Source: Brachypterus glaber (lineage: Eukaryota > Arthropoda > Insecta > Coleoptera > Kateretidae). From it: a stretch of DNA of 64,000 bases. Within the stretch, counting starts at the first letter, position 1; each line of letters starts with the position of its first letter. The notes under the pieces are model-generated. The model saw only the letters and a list, made by a program, of their open reading frames with translations. It ran no database searches and was not told the origin of the DNA. A program made the position numbers and the translations under genes. Of the stretch, positions 31,406 through 42,133 are shown in pieces. The DNA is taken from positions 16,261,589-16,325,588 of the forward strand of contig OY294048.1 of NCBI GenBank assembly GCA_958510825.1. The letters run 5' to 3'.

Positions 31406-32194
31406 TTATTAATTTTTTTATAATTTGAATAAAGAAGAAATAATCTTCAAAAACCAAATATTAATAATAATAAATAACTAGTTAGCTAAACAAAAAGTTT
31501 TAATCTGTTTAAAGTGAGCCCACGTTGCTATTTAAAATTTTGTCATCCGCGAGCCCCCCTAGCGCCGCCTTATAGAATAAAAAATAAAAAATATATTGCA
31601 AATGATAGTTTTTAAAGTTTATATCTTATCCCATTCAAAAGTTACGGAGGGTGACCATTTAAAATAATAACCCTGTATATAAGTACTCATGTTATGTTTA
31701 CTTAAAAACTACATTGTGAAACTTATCTTAATTCCCATATGAATATGTATTTATATTATATATTAACTCGATTGAAGTATTAATAATAAAAATAATTTAT
31801 GATTAAATAAATGCTTTTGTCAATATCAGAAAGTTAATAAAGCAGATTCCTGTAATAAATAAACAATATTGTTAATGATTTGTGCATCAAATTTAATTAA
31901 TTCCTGACAAAATCCCTCATCAAATATCGCCCATATTGATGAAGAGTTTTATTAACAATTCTGATAAACGCCAATAAAAAATAATGAACAATAAAATAAA
32001 CAAGCTGTGAAGATACATAATGCTTCGCATTCTATTATATACTTCTGGCAGTTGCAACCAGGATTTTTCTGGTGAAGTCTATTTTTTTGCATTGGGACAT
32101 TTTTAATTTTTGATTTTGATTTTTGATTTAAAGTGGCTCCCTCTATATATTTGTTTGTCTTTAAATGAATTTTATTTACATTTGGTACAACTTA
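31406..32194. other. Unassigned; small family A tail fragment at 31985-32060
   Basis: 31985-32060 holds AACAAGCTGTGAAGATAC, the stem AATGCTTCGCATT and TATTATATACTTC, i.e. the tail of family A on the minus strand. 31672-31688 has an isolated AATAACCCTGTATA terminus. The remainder shows nothing. Confidence 0.5.
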
Positions 32195-32398
32195 GGGAAC
32201 GTTCAAGTATTACGTAACGCAAAATGTACCAAAATTCATACAGTTCATACCTCGGTTCTCATGTTATTCAAGGCTGTAGAGATTTCATATTTTGGCTACC
32301 CCCAATGAAATCTCTATAATCTTTAATAACGCGAGAACCGGGGTATGAAGTGTATGCATTTTGGTACAATTTGCGTTACGTAATACTTGAACGTTCCC
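32195..32398. mobile_element. PIF/Harbinger-like MITE (TTA flanks)
   Basis: GGGAACGTTCAAGTATTACG and its complement form the ends; the arms continue through TAACGCAAA, GGTACAATTTGCG-type sequence and ATACCTCGGTTCTC / GAGAACCGGGGTAT to a loop, making nearly the whole 204 bp a hairpin. TTA lies on both sides (32192-32194, 32399-32401). A 3 bp TWA duplication with G-starting ends fits PIF/Harbinger. A single end of the same family recurs at 32434-32465. Confidence 0.82.
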
Positions 32399-32764
32399 TT
32401 AATAAAAGTAAAATTTCCAGAAAAAAACACGTTGGGGAACGTTTAAGTATTACGTAACGCAAATTTTGATCATTTTTGACTTCGTGAATAATTCTTCTAA
32501 CACTACGTGTTGTGAAGAGCATATAAATGAACAATAAAATAAATAATAAACTACTAGATTCAATCGTTTAGCACTGATATAAATATATTAATTGACTTCA
32601 TAATCAGCCGCCAGTAATAATGTTTACCAATGTCGTCAATAATATATTTCGTTATTGCTAATAAAATAAACCTATTAAACTGACGTGTAAGCAATAAGGG
32701 GATCTAACTACGACCTCAACATTTTCTTTTTCCCCGACTGGTTTAGAATGTAGGCAAATCCACA

Positions 32765-33529
32765 CACGGTAAAAATAAATTACATTAAATTACATAGTCC
32801 GTAATGGTAATGTTTTGCATAGACCGGAACGGTAAAAATTACATAGTCCAAAATGGTAATATTTTGCATAGACCGGAACGCTAAAAGTTATATAGTCCAG
32901 AATGGTTTGGACTTGAAATTTGAAAAAAAAATATTTACTACTTAGAAAATGTTTGTTCCAAATTGCAAGTCTCTGTGTCAAAGCTTTTTTGAAATAGCGT
33001 AAAGTTCATTTGGTTTAATAAACCAAGCGATTTGCACCCTTAATACGAGTATAAACTGCTTACATCTTTCTTTAAAGATCTATTGGTTGATAAAGATCGT
33101 AATTTATAATGAACGTAAATTTGTATAAAGCATTTAAATATCGTACATAAATAATATTTACCTTTTTTTACACTTTTAACACTTTAACCTAGCAGCATGC
33201 GTCTATCTCTCTAACAATAACAATATTAAACGGTCCGTCTCATGATGCGACGCCTTCTTGGTTATTGTTCAAAGCGCACGCGCGTCTTAAAATAACATAG
33301 CCCGCATTGTAAAATCATGTAAAAATATGTAAATGAATGTAAATATAATTTTTTACATTATTTAACATTCTTTTACATTCTTTTACATTCTTTTATATTC
33401 TTTTACATTATTTTACATTCTTTTACATTATTTTACATTCTTTTACATAAATTCATGAATTATGCATAGTCCAGAATAGTAAATTTACTATTCCGTTTTT
33501 ACATTAATTTATATGCAGTTTTTACAGTG
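32765..33529 (+). mobile_element. Family K element, copy 2
   Basis: CACGGTAAAAATAAATTACA to GCAGTTTTTACAGTG, as at 5927. Flanked by CA on both sides where the other copies have TA. Retains a middle region missing from copy 1 (AAACGGTCCGTCTCATGATG, GACGCCTTCTTGGTTATTGT, GCACGCGCGTCTTAAAATAA) but shared with copy 3. The 10 bp minisatellite is shorter. Confidence 0.82.
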
Positions 33530-33677
33530 CACACTTTTCGAACATAAACTCTAAGAAAAAATGGCAACTGGTTGGCATAGATCGATTTGAATATTCGTAA
33601 ATTTTCCATAAAAGCAATATGTAAGATACCATTAAGCGACATGTAATTTTCTGTCATAGTCATAGACCGTATTTAAT

Positions 33678-34823
33678 AACACCGCTCTACATTCAAAAAT
33701 TTGCCCACACCATTTTAGTTGACTCTAGACCTATTTGATGGGCTGTTTTCGAAACCTTGCTTCGTTGAGATATAGCGCACATTGTTTTTTTTTTGCATTA
33801 AAAAAATAATTTATGTCTATTTTTTTTGCGGTCGATTGGTTCTCTATTAATAGGGTTCTAAGCCAAAAAAAAACAGCAAATTTAAAATATCTTTATTCGC
33901 TTGTTTTTTATAGGCTTCTAAATTCAAAAAATGAGATTTTTCGCTATATTTTTATGAACAACACTAACACACGTGAGGTTTATAAGAATTATAGAAGTTT
34001 TAGATTGCATCCAGTAACGGAGATTTTACGGGGAGGTATTAAAATCAGAGCAACAATATTTTCAATTATTTAACACGTTGACTGCGGCCCCAAAAAACAG
34101 TTTTTCTTTCAGTGTGAAGGAGGCCTCCGGGGACCGGTAGCATAAAGCATGTAGTATATAAAAAAATACCGCCGCACTGAAATAAAGTTAGGTTTCGGTC
34201 TCCGGGGACCCACAGTCAACGTGTTAATGTTATTTTTATGTTTTAAAGCAAAAAGATTTTTTTTTTCAATTTTTCCTTTTATTTTTTTCATAATAAATTT
34301 AATTAATCTTGTTGCTTGTTGCCTCTTCTAAAAATAAAAAAAATACTTCATATATATATATATATATATTTTTATTTTTTTTTCGACAACCCCCCTTAAA
34401 ATCTCCGTCACTGGATTAAATTTAGAACCTTGTTTATTTTTATAAACGGCACATGTGTTAGTATTATGTATAAAAATTTAAGTTGTATCTTTAGTATTTA
34501 TATAATTTTTTTTTTAAATATATCGAAAAAATGCGAAAAAATATAATTTTTTTGAGTTTAGAAGCCTATAAAAAACAAACTATTAACGACATTTTAAATT
34601 CGCTTTTTTGGCTTAGAGTCCCATTAATAGAGAACCAATCCACGGCAAAAATTAGACATTAATTATTTTTTTACTACAACCATAGGCAAAAAAAGCACTA
34701 TGAGCTATATCTCAAAAAAACGCGGTGATCCAAAAAAACGGAAATCAGGGCATCCCAATACGCAACTAAAAAGTGACCGGCAAATAAAAAAAATATTTAT
34801 TTTTGTAGAGCAGTGTAATAGGT
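33678..34823. mobile_element. Foldback of repeat N, containing a TTAA element
   Basis: Left arm (AACACCGCTCTACATTC, GAGATATAGCGCA, GATTGGTTCTCTATTAATAG, TTCTAAGCC) is mirrored on the right (TTTTTGTAGAGCAGTGT, TATATCTCAAAAAAACGCGG, CATTAATAGAGAACCAATCC). Deeper, CATCCAGTAACGGAGATTTT pairs with AAAATCTCCGTCACTGGAT. A 150 bp TTAA element (34074-34223) and a (TA)n run (34350-34370) occupy the centre. Confidence 0.8.
34074..34223. mobile_element. Short TTAA-flanked piggyBac-like MITE
   Basis: TTAA at 34070-34073 and 34224-34227. Ends CACGTTGACTGCGGCCCC and GGGACCCACAGTCAACGTG are inverted; an inner TCCGGGGACC word occurs at both sides. It is GC-richer than the host. Inserted into the loop of the repeat N foldback. 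Confidence 0.83.
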
Positions 34824-35127
34824 GTAAATCAAAAATCTATGTAATTAATAATTTTAGATTAAATTTTGTGTAATTTTAAATTCCCTGGTTAAAGATGCCA
34901 AATAAAAATTACCTAGGAAGATTGCCTTTATTCAGACATGTACCAAATTTCATTGCTGTAGTTGAAAGGGTTCCAAACATATTTAATAAAAACCCTATTT
35001 AAGACGGAACCTTCGGAGAGGAGTGGCTCTATTAGGGTACATTTTTGGAGCAACCTTTAAAATCATCCCTTAAATTCTTGGTTTATAAAACACCCTGTAT
35101 ATTATAATTTTTCCTACGATCTACGAC
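34824..35127. other. Partial terminus of an ACAGGGTG-type element
   Basis: AAAACACCCTGTATATT at 35087 resembles the right end of the foldbacks, and ATGTACCAAATTTCATTGCT upstream is similar in style to 56070-56110, but no left end pairs with it. Confidence 0.4.
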
Positions 35128-35270
35128 CTCATTTATCACCCGTTGCCATGACAACGGTCGGGAAGTGAAACTCAGCTGCTGTCAGAGAATAGACGTAAAC
35201 GTCAAACACATAACCTCAAATTTACAAATCATTTTTTGGAATATTTTTGCGTTTTATGGATGCTTAGGTG
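35128..35270. promoter_or_regulatory. Promoter-like patch with an RFX X-box match
   Basis: GTTGCCATGACAAC at 35142-35155 fits the RFX X-box pattern GTHNYYATRRNAAC at every position. It is followed by CTGCTGTCAGAGAATAGACG, AAACGTCAAACACATAACCT and CAAATTTAC, a TGAC/AACCTCAAA-rich composition I associate with 5' ends of insect genes. A possible donor, TTAGGTGTTAG, is at 35263. No coding exon can be shown downstream (the ATG at 35246 stops after three codons), so a gene start is only a hypothesis. X-boxes typically control ciliary genes. Confidence 0.3.
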
Positions 35271-36671
35271 TTAGGTGGTGGGAAAAATAGTAAACGCATC
35301 TCGACTCAAACCTTTTTCAGTTCACTTCGAGTGCTTTTTTACTCGGTCCGCCTCGTAAAAGAATAAGCATTCTCGTGCACTGAGAATTAGGTTCGCGGAC
35401 TCGGTGCGTAATATTATATTACCGTGGTATGATACTACAATATATAACAATAATACTAATAATCTCTCAGTAAACTCATGAGCTCAGGAAGTAAATGTTC
35501 TTGTTTTTGTTAATTTGTAATCCACATTTTTGATATAACTGTTTTAAATTTTAGTTAAAAAAAAACTAAATTCTCTATAAAATCAGTACTTCCAATTGAA
35601 AGAGAAATCTATTCAGATTTCTAGTTTTAATAATAATGGAAAGAATTCTTCTCATATCCGGAAAGTGTACAGGTTTCAATGTGACAATACAGCCACCAAA
35701 TATTTTATGCTTTTGTATTTTTCTTATTTGGACATCTCATATCTTTATTATGATCTATTACATAGGGTTACTCTATCTAGCGGCGTCAGTACCTATAGTC
35801 AACAAATATTTGAAAGCTATATACAAAAACCCATAAGTCCCATATGCTTAAAAGGAAGGCTAAATCCTGTTCATTTTATTTGTGCCAAAATTAAGCCACC
35901 CTGTATTTTTTATCTTTTTCAAATAAATTTTCATTTAACATATATGTGTCATATGACAAATTGATAGAAAGAGGGAAGGAACCCAAAATAAACAGGTTAT
36001 AGAGAACCCTCATATTCTGTCAGAACATGAAGAGACTGTAAAGAAACATCTGAAATTTAGTGCCATAAAAACGTAAATTATGTAATTATACCAATGAAGT
36101 TTTATAAAATGGATTTTACATAATACATATCTGTGGCTTGGTTCTCAAAGGGCGGATCTCACTTTGTTAGTAGCAGCGTTTTCAAAATATTACATCAGCG
36201 ATGACTGGAAAACGTTGCTATATTACTATTAAAATGATGAAAAAAATGATCTTGTTGGGGCATCCAGATAAGTAACTAAAATACCGACCAACTATTTAAA
36301 ACATGATTTGATTTGGGTATCCAGATCAATATTTAAACACAGATAAACAATTTTTCCTATTCTGCAACCAGAAACTGGTACTGTAAGTGTAACACCACAA
36401 TTTATTGTGATTCCAGAAACATAAACCATATTTCAAGGATCTGGCAAGCAAAACAATTTGTCTAGTGCTCCCAGCCAAATCTTTTTTTTTTCAGTGTAGG
36501 TAAAATTGAAAGATTTTACATTAGGTATTTATAATATTTTTTCATAAACTTTTTAAATTTATTGTAGTTTTTTATTCATGTTACATGTACATACCCTTTT
36601 CAAGCACACATTTTTCTAATATCTGTATATCTATAAAAATAGTTGCAATCCCAAAAAGTTTTTGGGATCGC
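35271..36671. other. Unassigned; no supported exon
   Basis: Begins with CpG-containing words (GGTCCGCCTCGTAAAAG, GGTTCGCGGACTCGGTGCG) and becomes AT-rich. A 122-codon plus-strand frame (35596-35964) and an overlapping 66-codon frame lack domains, and the first runs through an isolated CCACCCTGTATTTTT transposon-like end. 36170-36420 has no repeat match. Confidence 0.4.
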
Positions 36672-36930
36672 TGATCACTAATCTGTTATCAGATTTACAA
36701 AATTTAAAATGGCGGATCCAATATGGCTCACCGAATTCGTAACTCTTATTGTAATAGAAATTGGACTATTTGGAGTCAATTACGAATCTGTTATCAGATT
36801 TTAAAAGTTGAAGATGGCTGATCCAATATGGCGGATCCAATATGGCGGACCGAATTCATAAAATTAACTTAAATTGGTATATGTGGATTTTTGGGGTAGC
36901 TGATCACGAATCTGTTATTAGATTTACTTT
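36672..36930 (+). repeat. Tandem repeat, ~105-125 bp unit with ATGGCGGATCC words
   Basis: Three units starting near 36672, 36776 and 36900, each opening (A/T)CACGAATCTGTTATCAGAT and the first two continuing into AAATGGCGGATCCAATATGG and CACCGAATTC. The GGATCCAATATGGCG word is itself duplicated in unit 2. Confidence 0.75.
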
Positions 36931-37215
36931 CAGAAACCTCAAAAACTCCAATATAACAATTTTCACAAAAATCACCGCCAACCCCTAAGGGGTGGATTTA
37001 GAAAAAAAATATTTCAAGATTCAGTTTTAGCAACCTCAAAAACCCCTTTGTACAAATTTTCAAGAAAATATTGAAAACATTTAAAAATATTTACCCCCTC
37101 ACCCCCGCGGGGTAAAGTTAGAAAATTCAAATTATCAGATTAGAATTCAGCAACCTCTAAAATCCCTATACAGTAATTTTCAAATTTTTGTAAAAAAATA
37201 TTGTTTTTCCCCCAT
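36931..37215 (+). repeat. Tandem repeat with GCAACCTCAAAAACCCC openings
   Basis: Three diverged units beginning near 36933, 37028 and 37148: RCAACCTCAAAAAC, TACAAATTTTCA, GAAAATATT and a C-rich end (CCGCCAACCCC, CCCCCTCACCCCCGCGGGG, TTGCCCCCCTTGCCCCACCC). A related single unit is at 54432-54490. It seems to belong to the same broad repeat as the preceding array. Confidence 0.6.
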
Positions 37216-37504
37216 TTGCCCCCCTTGCCCCACCCCAATGTTCACCAAAAACAATCCCGAGCGAATATTTTTGGTAACATACCTGTGTGCCAAATTTTAA
37301 GTCTCTCGAAAGATGCATATAAAATTTTATCAAACTTTGCACGAAGAAGCGGTATTTGATGCAAATTTGTGTATTTACTTTTATCAAGCTTGATGTGATT
37401 TATTTATTTTTTGATTCTCTAACATGTTATTGTAAATTTACTAAAAAACATACAAACCCACAATATTACTTAAAAAATGGAAAAAATGATAACTATATAG
37501 GTAA

Positions 37505-38264
37505 GGGGCTGTCGATATATAACTTAACGCAATTTTTCAAAAAAATTGACCCCTTCCCCCCCCTGTGTAACAAACTGTCACATTTACCAACACCCCCCCC
37601 TCCCCCTGTGTAACGCGTAACAATATAAATATTTGTATTTTTTTTTCTAACATATACAGAATTCCGCATAATGCAAGACGGTAAAAAGACAATGTAAAAA
37701 TGATACATATTTATTATAATAATACATATAGCACTTAATGTACTTAAACGAAAAAATCACTCAAACTTTAAAAAAAATATTCATAATCAATATCACACAG
37801 GGAAAAAATACTAGGTACCTCTTTTTACACTGAGTGTCACATATAACACGTATATTGTTTATGCACAGGTACACAAAATAGTACATACTTGGTGTTCTGT
37901 GAGTACACATTCCGCGCGAAAATGTATCATCGCCGATGGTTCATCGGCAAGATCACGCAAGAACAGGGCCGTAAGATTTTTTTTTTAATATCAATGTCAA
38001 CAATTTTTTTACTGATTACAATATTATTTAAATATGCATAGTTTCGTCAATTTTTGTGTGAAAAGGGGAATTATGGGCCACTAAATAGTAATTTATGTTG
38101 AAATAAAAATACATCTGCCAAGCTTAGGAAATATACATTAAATTTATTAAATTCCGGTACGTAACGTTTACCTAGACCCCCTCCCCTCCCCCCTGTCACA
38201 AACTGTAACAATTTCTCTGACCCCCTCTCCTCCTAGGCGCGTTAAGTAATATATGGACAGCCCC
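37505..38264. mobile_element. PIF/Harbinger-like foldback MITE (TAA flanks)
   Basis: GGGGCTGTCGATATATAACT at the left and its complement at the right, then AACGC, GACCCCTTCCCCCCCC and AACAAACTGTCACA paired with their complements. TAA is on both sides (37502-37504, 38265-38267). 760 bp; the interior is AT-rich and noncoding apart from TCATCGCCGATGGTTCATCG, an 8 bp-stem palindrome. Class inferred from the TWA duplication and G-rich ends. Confidence 0.82.
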
Positions 38265-39052
38265 TAAGTGGTAAGTATACTTACCACCCTGCCTATGAAG
38301 GTTAAACGGTACTAGAACCGCCGCTAGATAAAGTGTCTCCACTATTAAGAAATAAATTCTACTGCTTTTGTACGTATGACAGGGTACACAGTGAAAACTA
38401 ATTCTTAGCTGTAATAATTCAGAGTTGGTTAATCTTCCAAGCAACCACGTACATATATTAGGATTAAAGTTAATGATTACAACTATATTCCGAGTGTATT
38501 CAGTGGAAATTAAAATTGACAGTTGAATTTTTGTATCCGTTTCGTAAAACCTGGGAATAATTTATTAATTCTTTTTAAAAGAAGAAATTTTATGTAAATC
38601 AACATATTTTACATTTACTACATGTATATTTTTATTTTAAATAGTACCTACAGCACATTTAACTGTTAAATACTACCACAGCATAGAAAGAATACTATTT
38701 TTTAATCATCGTACAGAGTGATATTGGTCCAGTACCAAGAGTCAAATCTGTACGTAGATTAAGAAAACAGTTTAGACTTTATTCACTAAAAAAATAAAGT
38801 CATTAGATTGATTTATACTTAGGCGCCATCTATTCCTGTCACTACTACTATAGTCAAAAATTGATATTTAATAAACTTTTATCCCAAAATATAGAATATG
38901 TTCTAGTTATTATTCTTGATGAAGTATTGCTACAGACAGTAGCTACCGCAAAGCATATTCAGTCTGCAGTCTGCCAGATAGTCTGTAGAAATGGTTACAC
39001 AACGTTGTATGCTGTAACGTTGTACACAGGGCCCTAGCTATGCCGGGGATAG
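38265..39052 (-). repeat. Unassigned, with repeat G copy at 38690-38835
   Basis: 38690-38835 is the reverse complement of part of 48905-49062: CCAATATCACTCTGTACGAT, GATTAA.AAATAG, AAAGTCTAAA, CAATCTAATG and ATAGATGGCGCC. The remainder has no match and no supported frame. Confidence 0.6.
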
Positions 39053-40425
39053 GATTAAAAATCTGTATTTTATTTAGTTTCATTAACAGTTTTATTTTAT
39101 TATCCAAAACTTTATTTACTGTACACTGTAAAAACTGCATGTAAAATAATGTAAAAATACATGAATTTACATAGTACGGAATAGTAAATTTACTATTCTG
39201 GACTATGCATAATTCATGAATTTATGTAAAATAATGTAAAAGAATGTAAAAAATATATTTACATTGATTTACATATTTTTATATGATTTTACAATGTCGG
39301 GCTATGTTATTTTAAGACGCGCGTGCTCTTTGGACAATAACCAAGAAGGCGTCGCATCATGAGACGGACCGTTTAATATTGTTATTGTTAGAGAGATAGC
39401 GACGCATGTTAAAGTGTTAAAAGTGTAAAAAAAGGTAGTTGGTTTTATTAAACCAAATGAACTTTACGCTACGATATTTCAAAAAAGCTTTGACACAGAG
39501 ACTTGTAATTTGGAACAAACATTTTCTAAGTAGTAATTATTTTTTTTTTAATATCAAGGCTATGCAATATATTACCATTCTAGACTATGTAATTTTTACC
39601 GTTCCGGTCTATGCAAAATATTACCATTTACGGACTATGTAATTTAATGTAATTTATTTTTACCGTGTACAGCCTAAATTTTCAAGTTGTCTTCTAAATA
39701 AAGAAACATTAGTTTAAATCAAACACTTATTTCTTATGTTTTTTTATTCGGGTATATGTCCATAAATATCCCATCATCATCAGATTCAATACTTAATTCG
39801 ATATATCTAAATGTACCAAATCCTCTAGTTTTTGGTACATATCATACAAGTTGTGTGTTGTTCAAATTATACCAGTTGTGTATTTTTTAGTGAAAACGAT
39901 ACCAGTTTTGTATATTTAAAAATCTGTATTTTATTTAGTTTCATTACAAGTTTCATTTTATTATCCAAAACTCTATTTACCTTAAAACGTAAATTTTATT
40001 AAGTTGTCTTCTAAATAAACAAAGAAACTTTAGTTTTAATCAAGCATTTATTTCGTACATTTTTTATTCGGGTATATGTCCACAAATATCTCAAATTACT
40101 TAATTCTTTATCAATCTTAATAGGTTTAAGTTAATGCTATGCCAGTCTTATACTGTAAACCAATACTTGAAACATATCTAAATGAACCAAATTTTCTACT
40201 TTTTATTGCAAATCTTACGAGTTTTGTAGATATTTTATTTGTATTGTATTTTATTCTATTTCATTAGCCGTTTCATTTTATTATCCAAAATTGTATTTAC
40301 CTTATAACGTAAATTTTATATTGTTGTCTTCTAAATAAACATAGTTTTAAAGCCAGCATTTGTTCCGTACGTTTTGAGTTGGGGTATACATCCATAAATA
40401 TCCCACATTAATTCTATATTTATGT
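39053..40425 (+). repeat. Array of three ~320 bp tandem units, first one interrupted
   Basis: Units begin near 39053, 39926 and 40237 with TCTGTATTTTATTTAGTTTC and share TTTTATTATCCAAAAC, AGTTGTCTTCTAAATAAA, TTATTCGGGTATATGTCC and CATAAATATCCCA. Unit 1 is split by a K element. Unit 2 gives its empty site. Unit 3 is 3'-truncated. Confidence 0.83.
39124..39667 (-). mobile_element. Family K element, copy 3, with verified TA duplication
   Basis: Inverted relative to the other two copies; CACTGTAAAAACTGCATGTA to TTATTTTTACCGTG, flanked by TA (39122-39123, 39668-39669). Removing it and one TA leaves TTTACTGTACAGCCTAAATT, which aligns without gaps to TTTACCTTAAAACGTAAATT in the neighbouring tandem unit. 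That fixes the family's ends and its 2 bp TA target duplication. Confidence 0.9.
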
Positions 40426-41017
40426 TGTGACAAGCAGAAATAGAAAACTGTTTATTATCTACTTAAACTACAATTACTGATGATTTATGGCCTAGGACTA
40501 GCCAACTGCTGCGATCACACACCTAATTGACTGAATTAACGTTTTCGATAACTACCTGAGTTTGATTTCCACTATTTTGGTTTGTCCGGATTCAAGGACC
40601 CACATTGCAGTGACTTAGAAAGTTCTTTTTCAATAAAGGTAGAATAAAAATAAAATGGAAAACAAAAATAAAATATACTTATATTAATTTTTTATTTAAT
40701 AGTTAAATCGTTAAAAAAATCTAATCTTTAATGTAAAAAAATGGAATTGTGTACCATTGGTAAAATTTTCCATAGAAGCAATATATTGCTGTAAAATACT
40801 ATAAATCGGGATGTATTTTTCTGTAAATTTAGATAGTAATTGATAATAGGTGTAAATCAATGTAAACCTATCTAATTTTAAATAATTTTACATTATGTTG
40901 TAGTTTTGTGTAATTTTAAATTAATTTACATTGCTTTGCAAAATATTTTACATTATTTTACAATAAAGTTTTTTTATTTACATAAATTCACAATTTAAAC
41001 ATATGCAAGTATATATC
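40426..41017. other. Unassigned AT-rich stretch
   Basis: TTACATTATTTTACA-like words near 40890-40970 may be a degraded K fragment, but no ends are present. Confidence 0.4.
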
Positions 41018-41077
41018 TTCTTTTTCTCCTTCTTTTTCTCCTTCTTTTTCTTCTTCTTTTTCTTCTTCTTCTTCTTT
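41018..41077 (+). repeat. Pyrimidine microsatellite (TTCTTTTTC)n
   Basis: Uninterrupted CTT/TTTTTC tract on the plus strand, such as CTTTTTCTCCTTCTTTTTCT, ending in TTCTTCTTCTTCTTTG. The open frame over it is a low-complexity Phe run, not a gene. Confidence 0.9.
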
Positions 41078-41738
41078 GTGCCAGTACTGCAGTTTTTGCT
41101 AAAAAAATACTATACAAACTCAAAGTTCAATTTTTCTAATTGGCCAACATTAGGGGTAGTTCACCTCCAGAGCACCGTCCCTGATAATGACAAGTAATAT
41201 GGGCTATATTATGCGGATGTAAAAATTATTTTATAGGGTCTAAACTTATATAGTTCCTTTAAATGGGAATTATACCTATAATGTCATGTGTCTAAAGATA
41301 AACCAATACCCTAAAAATAGGATATCACTTTTATCTAGTAACAGATAAAATATTACATCCGTAACTACTTAAAGAGAGTAAAAATAGTACACCGTGCTTA
41401 TCGAAATAATTGGCTAAAGTGTTATGTTTTTAGGTAAAATTTTTAGATAATAACAGAATTTTGACAGTAATTGGGTAACATGATAATTAAAATTACAATT
41501 TTTAAAGCAGTCTCTTCATAGAAGATATAAAATTACCCGTCTCTTAAAAACGAACCTAACTATAATTAACAGCAATATATATGTATTGCAAAGTAAACTT
41601 CTACCAGATTACATTACTAAATATAAAACCCACAGGATAATTATGATTTTTTCCTTTCCATTAGTTGAATTAAAGTAAAGGCCTATCCAGAAGCTTGCAT
41701 AAGAACATAAAACATAATAATATTAATTTGAGACTTAA
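41078..41738. other. Unassigned AT-rich stretch
   Basis: No repeat shared with the window and no supported frame. Confidence 0.4.
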
Positions 41739-41815
41739 GCTTTTAGTGCACTAGAACCAAAGTTTTTTCACGCCACGGCAGCGGAAGTGAAAAATTATTC
41801 GAGTGCACTAAAAGC
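41739..41815. repeat. 77 bp hairpin with GCTTTTAGTGCACT arms
   Basis: GCTTTTAGTGCACT pairs with AGTGCACTAAAAGC, then TTTTTTCAC with GTGAAAAA around a GC-rich loop GCCACGGCAGCGGAA. MITE-like, class unknown. Confidence 0.75.
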
Positions 41816-41908
41816 CAGTCACAAACGAATTTCATATACTATTTTATATACGTTCTTCATCTCCAAGCTTCGAAAAACCTAAACAAAATAAAAATAATTA
41901 TTTATGAT

Positions 41909-42133
41909 GGGAGTGTAACCGAGCGGGTTAGGACATCTAATTTAAATCCTGACACACCGGCTAACGTGAGTTCGATTCTCACTGGGGCTGATTGTCTTTT
42001 TCAGTTAATTAACAATTGAAATTTGGCGAAGACACTCTCTATAAACTGGTTCGAAAGTAAGTTAAGTGGTTCCCTTTACTACCAGCCCACACAAGTCCTG
42101 GACTTACGGGATGCTTAAGTACCAATAAACATG
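41909..42133 (+). mobile_element. tRNA-derived SINE, copy with a different head
   Basis: Head GGGAGTGTAACCGAGCGGGT, with A-box-like sequence, and B box GAGTTCGATTCTCACTGG, then the common body (TTTTTCAGTTAATTAACAAT, GAAATTTGGCGAAGAC, AAACTGGTTCGAAAGTAAG, CCCACACAAGTCCTGGACTT). A short deletion removes the AAGTGAAGCGG segment. The head GTAACCGAGCGGGTTAGGAC looks like a Ser/Leu-type D arm, unlike the other copies. Confidence 0.88.

Noticed and set aside
35596..35964. 122-codon plus-strand frame downstream of the X-box
   Set aside because: Runs through a transposon-like CCACCCTGTATTTTT end, has irregular residue usage and overlaps another frame. No splice or domain evidence.
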